A DNA stretch of 18,054 nucleotides from Nostoc sp. CHAB 5715 (GTDB lineage Bacteria; Cyanobacteriota; Cyanobacteriia; Cyanobacteriales; Nostocaceae). Both the position numbers and the translations under genes were made by a program. How positions within the stretch are numbered: position 1 is the stretch's first letter; each line of letters begins with the position of its first letter. The notes under the pieces were generated by a model. The model was not told the DNA's origin. It worked only from the letters and a program-made list of their open reading frames with translations, and did no database searches. Location of the stretch: positions 1 to 18,054 of the forward strand of contig NZ_JAIVFR010000016.1 in assembly GCF_020829685.1 (NCBI RefSeq), read 5' to 3'. This document shows, piece by piece, positions 1 through 6,770 of the stretch.

Positions 1-824
1 GATTCCATGAGCAAAGGCATACTGAGATTTTTAATCAAACTTGCACGATAATGTTCTCGGTGCAAATCAATTTTCTCAGTGGCTATAGAACCCACTTCTG
101 GGGCGATCAAACTGGGAGATAATGAAATCCCTAAACGAAAAAATTTTTGCAGTTGGGCTAAAGGTGCAGCATTCTCAGTGACCACTACCAGTAAGTGACC
201 AGGAAGTGAGTTGAGCAAACGCTGTATTAGGAGTTTAGCTTCCGGTTCCTCTGCACCATTGGCAACTAACCAAGCTATGGCAGCGTTATTTATTTGTTGC
301 ACAAGTAATGAGTCGGCAACCAAAGACAGTGCTTGTTCAGCTTGAGTGTCAGTTAATTTACCTGTGCTGAAAGTTTTTAGTAACCCTTGCAGTTGCGGAT
401 CTTGGAGGGTGAGTTTACCCACTTTCTCCTTCAGGATGTGTCGTGAGATGGGTATATTTGCCCGATCTAGCCACGGTCTTTGCAGGGTTGCTTCCTGCTC
501 TATAATTGCTTGCAAAGCTTGGAGATAGCCAATTTGAAACGCTAGCCATGTGCCTTCGTTACGTTTTAACGGTTTTTTTTGGCTGAGGCTACGCAACAGG
601 TTTTCTGTCAACTGGGAAATGAAATTGATTTCTTCCCAAACAATAGCTAAGGGCAGTTCTAAAACCTCTACTAAGCTACAGATATCAAAAGGCATGAGGC
701 TTTTGACTTCCATATCCTGAACAATCCGATAGGCAATACCTGCCAATTGTCCCGCCGAAAATCCTTTGATTTGATTGATTGCGATATAGCGTTCTGCTAA
801 CCAGTGCCGAATACTCAGGTTCAT
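1..824 (-). CDS. N-terminal part of a large unrecognised protein (possibly STAND/NACHT type), C-terminus outside window
   Basis: The minus-strand frame is open from an ATG at 824-822 (MNLSIRHWLAERYIAIN) for 274 codons and runs off the left edge. The visible part is soluble, mostly helical and leucine-rich, with no signal peptide or membrane segment. Recognisable stretches are IKGFSAGQLAGIAYRIVQ near residue 20, EGTWLAFQIGYLQALQ near 110 and ALSLVADSLLVQQINNAAIAWLVANGAEEPEAK near 180, which looks like a short helical-repeat region. I see no catalytic motif. The last visible residues (HREHYRASLIKNLSMPLLMES) resemble the linker that often precedes a NACHT ATPase in cyanobacterial STAND proteins. 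That is recall and inference, because no P-loop lies inside the window. The gene is divergent from the receiver-DUF3685 gene, with 143 bp between the two starts. The coding call is firm; the family is a guess. Confidence 0.72.
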   Translation of the reverse strand, partial: MNLSIRHWLAERYIAINQIKGFSAGQLAGIAYRIVQDMEVKSLMPFDICSLVEVLELPLAIVWEEINFISQLTENLLRSLSQKKPLKRNEGTWLAFQIGYLQALQAIIEQEATLQRPWLDRANIPISRHILKEKVGKLTLQDPQLQGLLKTFSTGKLTDTQAEQALSLVADSLLVQQINNAAIAWLVANGAEEPEAKLLIQRLLNSLPGHLLVVVTENAAPLAQLQKFFRLGISLSPSLIAPEVGSIATEKIDLHREHYRASLIKNLSMPLLME

Positions 825-967
825 TTAATTACACAATGACGGCTGCATAAGGCAATTATGATCGATTTATCAGTTTGCGAAAACAGGTAACAATGGGGAA
901 GACAAAGTTTTGTATCAAAGTTGTTTTCTGATTGGTAAAAAGTAGTGCTTGTGTAACTGAGTAGACT

Positions 968-2767
968 ATGAGCGATCGCCCGATAAAATTATTGTTAATC
1001 GACCAAGACCCAATTTTTCGTCTGGGATTACGAGTAGCTCTGGAAGCAATTCCTAACCTAGAAATAACAGGAGTGGTAGAAACTGATACTACTGCCTTGC
1101 AGATTTTAGCAGAAATTGCCCAAGAAGACCCGAATCAGGTAAATTTGGTAGTTTTGGAATTCGGTAATGGTCGCTCTACCACCAGTCAACAGCTAGGTTT
1201 ACAATTCTGTCGGCAACTCAGAGCCTTATATCCCAACCTGCCAATTTTGCTTCTAAGTTCTGTTCAAGAACAAGGACTGCTATTGGCTGCAAAATCTGTT
1301 GGTATTAATGGCTACTGCCCCAAAGGTACACCACTTCCTGAGTTAGTCGCCGCCATGCAAGAAGTTGCAAATGGTGGTGACTATTGGTTTTGGGACACGC
1401 GACCAATAATAACTCCTAACTCCTCACTCCCTAGTACAGACGCGATTAATCGCGTCTCTCCTCCCCACTCCCCACTCCCCACTCCCCACTCCCCACTCCC
1501 TTTATATAGACTCCGAAATAATTTACGTTTGTCAGGAATTGCTCACATTGAAGCTACCCTAGCCGCAGTAACAGCACAATTACAAGTTCCCGGACTACCA
1601 GTATTAGATCGAGCAATTCTAGCTGGACAACGGCGAGAACTGCTAGCGGCTCGTTGGTTGCTAAATCGATTGTTGGTTTCATCACAAGAAAAGCAAGAGT
1701 TCTATATTCCTGTTGCTGATGAACCGCCTCTGGCTGCTTCGTTGAGTAGTGCCATTCAACAAAGGCAAACTGTGTCACCTTTACTTAGTCCGGGAACACT
1801 ACAATCTGCATTATTTGCATCTTGTGTTAACAAACTTCAATTTCCTTTACGAAATGTCACAGATATACCTTTAGAAATTGACATATTTCGTGAAGATAAA
1901 AAACGGGAATTACTTTATCTTATCCTGCAAAAACTGGCTGAACAGTTGGATGAATTGCGTACTTCTCAAATAGAGATAAATCAATTATATGAAGTAAAGT
2001 TTAGCTTATTACGCGAGTTATGGCAAGCAGCAATAACGGATTTTTTTGGCAAATTTTCTCGGATAAGATTAGGGAATCAAAACATAGAAATTGTTAATTA
2101 TTTATTACCAAGCATAGAAGTTGTGCAAAGAGATATTCTTAATAGAATTCCGCTAGTTTGTGAGTTGTATTCCTATCTAATGTTTCAAACAGAATTGAAT
2201 ATTGATAATACCTCCTATCCAGTAGTCAGTGGGGAAGCCAAGTCCCAAGCATTAATGATTTTAGAGAACTTATTGATTCAGGTAGCAAATGGGGTAGTGC
2301 AACCACTGTTAAATTCTTTAGCGGATGTAGAGGCGATTAAGCAAAACTTTTATGGACAGCAATTGATTTCCACAAGAGAGATTGAACGATTTAGAAATGA
2401 TTTGTCGTGGAAATATAGATTAAAAAATTATATAAATGAGCCAAAAGCCGTTTTTGAAAGTCGCTATGAACTATTTGTAATTGCGCCTCGTGGTATTGCC
2501 AATACTTCAGTTTATGCTCCTCGGAATCAGGAGTTAGTAAAACTTTCTAATATTCCTTTAGTAGTGACATTGCTTTTAGAATTTAGTGATGCGATCGCAC
2601 CGCGTTTAAAATCACTATTAGCTTTTGTAGGTAGCGGTATAGTTTTCATACTCACCCAAATAATTGGTAGAGGTTTAGGTTTAATCGGTCGTGGTATTCT
2701 TCAAGGTATTGGTAGTGCTTCGTTAGTAGAAAAAAACTTGAGACGAAATAGCGATCGATCGAAGTGA
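968..2767 (+). CDS. Receiver domain-DUF3685 protein (CheY-like N-terminus, atypical phosphoacceptor)
   Basis: This 599-residue protein starts at ATG 968. Residues 6-140 form a CheY-like receiver: acidic pair D12/D14, then LVVLE at 60-64, LLLSS at 94-98 and the conserved lysine in CPKG (K119). The position that is normally the phosphorylated Asp is Glu (E64), so normal phosphorelay is doubtful. Residues from about 180 to the end match the long helical DUF3685 region found in cyanobacteria (related to plastid Ycf55, as I recall), ending in a hydrophobic glycine-rich stretch (about 540-585) that may contact membrane. Between the domains, residues about 150-179 (SSLPSTDAINRVS then PHSPLP repeats) are translated repeat DNA: a 20-bp palindrome at 1438-1457 and five CCCCACT heptamers at 1463-1497. 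No DNA-binding domain is visible, and the function is unknown. No clear Shine-Dalgarno precedes the ATG. Confidence 0.88.
   Translation: MSDRPIKLLLIDQDPIFRLGLRVALEAIPNLEITGVVETDTTALQILAEIAQEDPNQVNLVVLEFGNGRSTTSQQLGLQFCRQLRALYPNLPILLLSSVQEQGLLLAAKSVGINGYCPKGTPLPELVAAMQEVANGGDYWFWDTRPIITPNSSLPSTDAINRVSPPHSPLPTPHSPLPLYRLRNNLRLSGIAHIEATLAAVTAQLQVPGLPVLDRAILAGQRRELLAARWLLNRLLVSSQEKQEFYIPVADEPPLAASLSSAIQQRQTVSPLLSPGTLQSALFASCVNKLQFPLRNVTDIPLEIDIFREDKKRELLYLILQKLAEQLDELRTSQIEINQLYEVKFSLLRELWQAAITDFFGKFSRIRLGNQNIEIVNYLLPSIEVVQRDILNRIPLVCELYSYLMFQTELNIDNTSYPVVSGEAKSQALMILENLLIQVANGVVQPLLNSLADVEAIKQNFYGQQLISTREIERFRNDLSWKYRLKNYINEPKAVFESRYELFVIAPRGIANTSVYAPRNQELVKLSNIPLVVTLLLEFSDAIAPRLKSLLAFVGSGIVFILTQIIGRGLGLIGRGILQGIGSASLVEKNLRRNSDRSK
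1438..1457. repeat. 20-bp perfect palindrome inside the receiver-DUF3685 gene (copy 1 of 3)
   Basis: AGACGCGATTAATCGCGTCT is its own reverse complement. The same 20 bases occur at 14461-14480 and 14492-14511. Here it is read in frame and encodes the residues around TDAINRVS in the linker after the receiver domain. Confidence 0.95.
1463..1497. repeat. CCCCACT heptamer array, 5 units, in frame inside a coding region
   Basis: Five perfect CCCCACT units directly follow the palindrome. Three heptamers equal seven codons, so the array reads as a proline/serine/histidine linker (PHSPLPT). Similar CCCCACT or CCCTACT runs occur at 3890-3908 and 5649-5698. Confidence 0.93.
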
Positions 2768-2863
2768 AGAGGCAGGGGAGCAGGGGGCAGGAGGCAGGGG
2801 GAGATGAGGGAGATGAGGGAGATGAGGGAGATGAGGGAGCAGGGGAAGAAGAATTATTGATGA
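2768..2863. repeat. Purine-rich low-complexity tract with a 9-bp tandem repeat
   Basis: Directly after the stop of the receiver-DUF3685 gene comes a G-rich tract (GGCAGGGGAGCAGGGGGCAG). It is followed by four perfect copies of GAGATGAGG at 2801-2836 and a short spacer. The plus strand is almost pure purine. No gene or terminator hairpin is visible. Confidence 0.85.
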
Positions 2864-2940
2864 ATGACAAATGACAAATGACAAATGACAAATGACAAAT
2901 GACAAATGACAAATGACAAATGACAAATGACAAATGACAA
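2864..2940. repeat. AAATGAC-type heptamer array, 11 perfect units, supplying a start codon
   Basis: ATGACAA is repeated eleven times without error. Because 7 is not a multiple of 3, successive ATGs fall in rotating frames, and each is closed by a TGA within the array (ATG ACA AAT GAC AAA TGA). Only the ATG of the last unit (2934) enters the downstream open frame. The same heptamer is found at 5536-5570 and, degenerate, at 6319-6374. Confidence 0.96.
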
Positions 2941-3641
2941 ATGATTTTATCGGGGTAGCAATTTCTTATGTTTATGCTATTGGTCTGCTTGTGATTGGCG
3001 AGGGACTGCGTAAGCTGTTTGGTGTAAAGCCGGATTTTACCCGCAAGGTGATCCATATTGGTGCAGGGATGTGGGTTTTTGGTGTCCTGCTACTATTTAA
3101 CCACTGGGAAATCGGAATTATACCTTTTGCTAGCTTTATCGGACTCAACTACCTGTTTTACCGCTACCGAATCATCGGCGCAATGGATACCCAGGATAGC
3201 TCACCTGGTACGGTTTATTTCGCTATCTCAGTGACGCTGCTTTTCGGGCTACTATGGCGACCAGACGGGCCAGTAGATAGCGCCCCAATTGCTGTAGCTG
3301 GGATAATGGCGATGACCTGGGGTGATGCACTAGCAGCATTAATCGGTAGACGCTTCGGGCAGCATAAATACCAAGTGGGAAATTCTGCGCGTTCTTGGGA
3401 AGGTTCAGCAGCAATGTTTGTAGCGAGTACAGTGGCGATTTTCTTGGTGCTATTGCTGCTACCTGGTTCCTCCCTGAGTCCCCTAGCAAAACCTTTTAGT
3501 TTGGCATGGGCCTTATTGACAGCGGTAATAACTGCTACTTTCGCCACCCTAGCAGAGGCAGTCTCACCCCACGGCACAGATAACCTCAGCGTGCCTCTAG
3601 TAGCGGCGGGAGTAGTTTGGATAGTAATGCAGGGATTTTAA
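2934..3641 (+). CDS. Phytol kinase / dolichol kinase-like membrane enzyme
   Basis: This 235-residue polytopic membrane protein of the CTP-dependent polyprenol (phytol/dolichol/farnesol) kinase family phosphorylates a lipid alcohol in the membrane. In cyanobacteria VTE5-like members recycle phytol from chlorophyll toward tocopherol and phylloquinone; the substrate here is inferred. Visible features are about six hydrophobic segments, the N-terminal block RKLFGVKPDFTRKVIHIGAG (26-45), the loop AMDTQDSSPGTVYF (83-96), AMTWGDALAALIGRRFG (125-141) and RSWEGSAAMF (153-162), which is the usual D/RxxE-type core of the family. The C-terminal AEAVSPHGTDNLSVPL (208-223) is also typical. The start at ATG 2934 is forced, because an in-frame TGA lies 6 bp upstream. 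That ATG is the last unit of the heptamer array and has no Shine-Dalgarno. Homologues may begin a few residues earlier, so the original N-terminus may have been replaced. Confidence 0.88.
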   Translation: MTNDFIGVAISYVYAIGLLVIGEGLRKLFGVKPDFTRKVIHIGAGMWVFGVLLLFNHWEIGIIPFASFIGLNYLFYRYRIIGAMDTQDSSPGTVYFAISVTLLFGLLWRPDGPVDSAPIAVAGIMAMTWGDALAALIGRRFGQHKYQVGNSARSWEGSAAMFVASTVAIFLVLLLLPGSSLSPLAKPFSLAWALLTAVITATFATLAEAVSPHGTDNLSVPLVAAGVVWIVMQGF

Positions 3642-3650
3642 ACCAACTTC

Positions 3651-3881
3651 CGAGTTCAAAGGCTCAACGTTCGAGTTCAGAGGCTCAACGTTCGAGTTCA
3701 GAGGCTCAACGTTCGAGTTAAAAGGCTCAACTTCCGAGTTAAAAGGCTCAACGTCCGAGTTCAGAGGCTCAACGTCCGAGTTCAGAGGCTCAACGTCCGA
3801 GTTCAGAGGCTCAACGTCCGAGTTCAGAGGCTCAACTTTCGAGTTAAAAGGCTCAACTTTCGAGTTAAAAGGCTCAACTCC
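3651..3881. repeat. 21-bp minisatellite, 11 units
   Basis: Eleven head-to-tail units begin with CGAGTT at 3651, 3672, 3693, 3714, 3735, 3756, 3777, 3798, 3819, 3840 and 3861. The consensus is CGAGTTnAnAGGCTCAAC plus three variable bases. Two sub-types alternate in blocks (TTCAGAGG and TTAAAAGG), which suggests unit duplication and conversion. A degenerate part unit (CCAACTTC) precedes the first full copy. The period is a multiple of three and one plus frame has no stop through the whole array (RVQRLNV per unit). There are no unique spacers, so this is not CRISPR. Confidence 0.95.
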
Positions 3882-3933
3882 AAACTTCTAACTCCCTACT
3901 CCCCACTCAGGGCTATTTCGTTCTAGACATAAA

Positions 3934-4050
3934 CCGCCCAGAACTAAAGTTCCTCTCTTATAGCCCAAGTCCACTAAAGTGGACTAAAAGCCTTTCTTAG
4001 TCGTCTTTAGACGACTTTTGCTATTAGCCTCAGAATTTATTCTGAGGCGG
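3934..4050. repeat. Four-hairpin palindromic element with CCGCC/GGCGG ends
   Basis: The segment starts CCGCC (3934-3938) and ends GGCGG (4046-4050). Inside are four successive hairpins with different stems but the same type of four-base loop: GAAC-TAAA-GTTC (3941-3952), AGTCCAC-TAAA-GTGGACT (3968-3985), AGTCGTC-TTTA-GACGACT (3999-4016) and GCCTCAGAA-TTTA-TTCTGAGGC (4027-4048). It lies in the gap between convergent genes. It has no coding capacity and looks like a composite non-autonomous repeat. It could also act as a two-way terminator, but only weak T runs follow the stems. Confidence 0.88.
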
Positions 4051-4084
4051 ACTAGATGAGAATGAAATAGCTCTGACTCCCCAC

Positions 4085-5539
4085 TCACAAATTCCAATTG
4101 CGGCGGAAATGGAAGAAGCCTTCTAAAAACTCTTGCAAAGCAATATTGCTATTTAACCTTTGCTTACTCCACTCTCTTGCAGCTTGTTCTAGAATTTCTG
4201 AAAAACTCGGATAGACGGGAGATAAATTTGCTAAATCTTTGACTTTAATTTTTTGGGACATTGCCAAGGCAATCAAATTAATCAACTCTCCAGCTTCTGC
4301 CCCCAATATCGAAGCTCCCAAAATTTCGCCGTTGTTTAGCACAATTAATTTACACATACCAGTGGTTTCGTCCCGAAGTTGGGCTGCTGCCACTGTTTTA
4401 AAATATTGTCGCAAAATTAAAACTTCATCTCGACCAAATTGGCGTTTTGCCTGCGCCTCTGTTAAACCTACTTGCGCCACCATCGGCACAGAAAAGATTG
4501 CCCAAGGAATGAAGCGATAATCTACTCGTAACCTGGGGAAAAAGAGGGCATTGTTCAGGGCAATTTTTGCTTCATAATTAGCGATATTGGCAAAGTCGTA
4601 ACCACCAATTACATCACCACAGGCATAAATGCGGTGGTTAGTCGTTTGCAGTTTATCATTCACTACCAAGCTACGCCGATGCCATTTTACATTTACTGTT
4701 GCCAAATTTAGAGATTCAAGATTCGGCTGTTGTCCAGTCGCCACTAAAATCTCATCAGTTTCAATAGCTTTATCTCCTGCTTGAATCCACTTTTTATCCT
4801 CAATTAGCCTTACCTGAGTTACTGATCTTTCGGTGAGGACGCACACACCTTCGACTTCCAACTGTGCCTGAAGCAATATGGCTATCTCAGGGTCAATATT
4901 GGGTAGAACATAAGGGTGCTTGACTACCAACGTCACACTGCAACCAAACCGCGCTAAAGTTTGAGCAATTTCAATGCTTTGGGGAATTCCGCCGATAATT
5001 ACCCAATTTTGGGGTAATGTCCCTCGCTGTAAGGATTGCCAAATATTAGATAAAGTTAGGTAGCCAGTGGCTTGCAATCCTTCAATATCTGGAATTTCTG
5101 GACGCGAACCACTAGCTAGCAAATAGGTACGGGCGCGTAATAGGCGATTGTTAACGGCAAAAGCCAGTTGGGGTGAAGATTGAAATTGACCATTGCCAAC
5201 GATAATATCTACCCCCGACGCGGCTAGGATGGCGGGAGAATGCTGTTCTTTGAGATTTGAGGCGACGCATTGAGCATACAGCATAGCTTCTTGCCATGCC
5301 ATAGATATGTGGCATTCTTCTGAGGTATCAGTGTGTGTGGCATGAATACCAAAACTAGCGGCATCATTCAACTTCTGCGCCAGTTTACCGATTTCGGTAA
5401 GAGCATGATGATGAGTAAACCCGTAGTCTACTTTAGGTTCCACCAGGGCAACTGTAGCACGTAGTTGGGTTGCAGCAAGAGCAGCATAGTATGCAGCAAG
5501 ACTGCCGCCAATAATTACAACATCGTAGTCAATTGTCAT
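4085..5539 (-). CDS. FAD/NAD(P)-dependent oxidoreductase of the dihydrolipoamide/mercuric reductase fold, lacking redox cysteines
   Basis: The product is 484 residues, the usual size for class I pyridine nucleotide-disulfide oxidoreductases. Visible are the N-terminal FAD-binding strand YDVVIIGGSLAAYYAA (5-20), the LLASGSRPEIPDIEG block (140-154), the NAD(P)-binding fold WVIIGGIPQSIEIAQTLARFG (179-199), the second FAD motif IYACGDVIGGYDFAN (304-318) and the C-terminal dimerisation domain from about 345. At the place of the CxxxxC redox disulfide the sequence is DYGFTHHHALTEIGK (38-52), with no cysteine. The catalytic His before the C-terminal Pro is Tyr (PVYPSFSE, 441-448), although the paired Glu remains. 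It is therefore probably a flavoprotein oxidoreductase without disulfide chemistry; the substrate is unknown. The start ATG lies in the edge unit of a heptamer array. It is the last of three minus-strand genes after hup and cobD. Confidence 0.87.
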   Translation of the reverse strand: MTIDYDVVIIGGSLAAYYAALAATQLRATVALVEPKVDYGFTHHHALTEIGKLAQKLNDAASFGIHATHTDTSEECHISMAWQEAMLYAQCVASNLKEQHSPAILAASGVDIIVGNGQFQSSPQLAFAVNNRLLRARTYLLASGSRPEIPDIEGLQATGYLTLSNIWQSLQRGTLPQNWVIIGGIPQSIEIAQTLARFGCSVTLVVKHPYVLPNIDPEIAILLQAQLEVEGVCVLTERSVTQVRLIEDKKWIQAGDKAIETDEILVATGQQPNLESLNLATVNVKWHRRSLVVNDKLQTTNHRIYACGDVIGGYDFANIANYEAKIALNNALFFPRLRVDYRFIPWAIFSVPMVAQVGLTEAQAKRQFGRDEVLILRQYFKTVAAAQLRDETTGMCKLIVLNNGEILGASILGAEAGELINLIALAMSQKIKVKDLANLSPVYPSFSEILEQAAREWSKQRLNSNIALQEFLEGFFHFRRNWNL

Positions 5540-5570
5540 TTGTCATTTGTCATTTGTCATTTGTCATTTG
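5536..5570. repeat. TCATTTG (AAATGAC complement) heptamer array, 5 units, overlapping a start codon
   Basis: Five perfect units, plus part units on each side, abut the flavoprotein gene. The complement of CAT at 5537-5539, inside the first unit, is that gene's start codon. This is the same heptamer family as 2864-2940, in opposite orientation. Confidence 0.94.
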
Positions 5571-5684
5571 TCATTGGGAAAGAGGAGGCAGTTCTTGCTG
5601 TCTTGCTGAAGTTCTAAAATGTTTGAATTTTGAATTTTGAATTGATTTCTCCCCCTGCCTCCCCTACTCCCCATTCCCCACTCC
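5571..5684. other. Short intergenic gap filled with simple repeats
   Basis: Between the flavoprotein gene and cobD lie a TTTTGAAT-type repeat (three units around 5623-5646) and a pyrimidine-rich CCCCACT/CCCTACT tract (5649 to beyond 5684). No promoter or terminator could be identified. Confidence 0.7.
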
Positions 5685-6743
5685 CTACTCCCCACTCAGC
5701 GCTGTTAGTAAGCGTTGGTTATCAGACTCTTCACGTACAGCAACCCGGAAAAAGCGATCGCCTAGTTCTTTAAAACTAAGGCAATCGCGGATTAAAATCT
5801 GGTGATGCTTGAGTAATTGTTGCTGTAACTGCGAAGTAGACTGTTGAGACTCAACCAGTAAAAAGTTAGCAGCACTTACTTGGGGTTGCAATCCTGGTAT
5901 TTCAGCCAAACCCTGAAAGAGTTGGTTTCGTGCAGATGGTAGCCATGCCCAGGTTTGCTGCTGAAACTCCGTATCCTGGAGTGCCGCAATTGCCGCCGCC
6001 GCTGCTAGGGTGTTTACGGGCCAAGGGTCACGCCACAGCTGCCATTTAGCTAGGCAATCGGGGTGTGCGATCGCATATCCTAATCGCAGTCCAGGAAGGC
6101 TGTAAAATTTAGTCAGCGATCGCAATATTACTAAATTCCTATATTCCTGTACCACTGGAATCAGGCTTTGTTCCTCATTAGGCGGCACAAAATCCATAAA
6201 TGCTTCATCCACCACAACCAAAGCAAATTGCTCCAGGTAAGGCAAAATAGAGTCCCGCGAAAATAGTTTTCCGGTTGGGTTGTGGGGATTATTCAGCAAT
6301 AGCCCTTTGTCCTTTGTCAATGACAAATGACCAATGACCAATGACCAATGACCAGTGACCAATGACAAAGGACACTCCAGCACTTTAGCGTTGTACGACT
6401 TCAGGGTTCGGTAGTAGTCGCCAAAGGCTGGAGTGATTAAAATTGTCGCGGCTAATTGGGCTAATTCCCTACCTATGAGAGTGAGTAATTCTGCGGAGCC
6501 GTTACCCGGCAGAATCCACTCAGGGGCTAATTGATGAAAGTGACTGAGAGCTAGTCTCAGTTCACTATAGTTTGGGTCTGGATAGTGCTTAAGATTACCG
6601 ATTTGGGACAGTATAGCAGCGATCGCGCTATTTGGAGGCCCCAACGGGCTGATGCTAGCAGAAAAATCCAGAATAGCATCAGGGGGACAGCCAGCCAGTG
6701 CTGCTGCCCAGGCTAAATTTCCCCCGTGTGCAGGTTGCCGCAT
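5685..6743 (-). CDS. cobD: Threonine-phosphate decarboxylase / CobD-type PLP aminotransferase
   Basis: This 352-residue class I/II aminotransferase-fold enzyme most likely makes (R)-1-amino-2-propanol phosphate from L-threonine phosphate for the lower-loop linker of (pseudo)cobalamin. Family signatures are HGGNL at 6-10, DFSASISPLGPP at 26-37 (typical of CobD rather than HisC), ILPGNGSAELL at 77-87, NNPHNPTG at 151-158, VVVDEAFMDF at 176-185, the PLP lysine K212 in SLTKFYSLPGLRLGY, and a C-terminal RVAVRE. Residues about 125-146 (PLSLVTGHWSLVIGHLSL) are translated AATGACC heptamer repeats inserted just before the NPHNPTG loop. The last residues and the TAG stop come from a CCCTACTCCCCACT tract. 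The start ATG is 26 bp after the hup stop and has only a T tract upstream, so no Shine-Dalgarno is visible. A histidinol-phosphate aminotransferase role is the main alternative. Confidence 0.83.
   Translation of the reverse strand: MRQPAHGGNLAWAAALAGCPPDAILDFSASISPLGPPNSAIAAILSQIGNLKHYPDPNYSELRLALSHFHQLAPEWILPGNGSAELLTLIGRELAQLAATILITPAFGDYYRTLKSYNAKVLECPLSLVTGHWSLVIGHLSLTKDKGLLLNNPHNPTGKLFSRDSILPYLEQFALVVVDEAFMDFVPPNEEQSLIPVVQEYRNLVILRSLTKFYSLPGLRLGYAIAHPDCLAKWQLWRDPWPVNTLAAAAAIAALQDTEFQQQTWAWLPSARNQLFQGLAEIPGLQPQVSAANFLLVESQQSTSQLQQQLLKHHQILIRDCLSFKELGDRFFRVAVREESDNQRLLTALSGE
6319..6374. repeat. AATGACC heptamer array, about 8 units, in frame inside cobD
   Basis: Tandem AATGACM units (AATGACA, AATGACC x4, AGTGACC, AATGACA, AAGGACA) lie within the cobD reading frame. 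At the left edge TTTGTCA meets ATGACAAA, giving a local palindrome. The frame stays open through the array and adds about 20 residues. Confidence 0.92.
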
Positions 6744-6744
6744 T

Positions 6745-6770
6745 AAAAAAGGGTTCCCGAAGACAGAACC
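6745..6770 (-). terminator. Rho-independent terminator of hup, immediately upstream of the cobD start
   Basis: In minus-strand RNA a GGTTC/GAACC stem (6766-6770 with 6752-6756, 9-base loop), extended by one possible G-U pair, is followed by six U at 6750-6745. It begins at the last base of the hup stop codon and ends one base before the cobD ATG. Expression of cobD would then depend on read-through. Confidence 0.55.

Noticed and set aside
346..528. 60-codon plus-strand open frame
   Set aside because: It lies wholly inside the longer minus-strand frame 1-824, has no ribosome-binding site and shows no protein family features.
2652..3056. Minus-strand open frame across the heptamer array
   Set aside because: Its middle is a translated simple repeat (SFVICHL units), and it overlaps two well-supported plus-strand genes.
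3651..3881. Possible CRISPR array
   Set aside because: The 21-bp units are contiguous, with no unique spacers and no cas genes nearby. It is a minisatellite.
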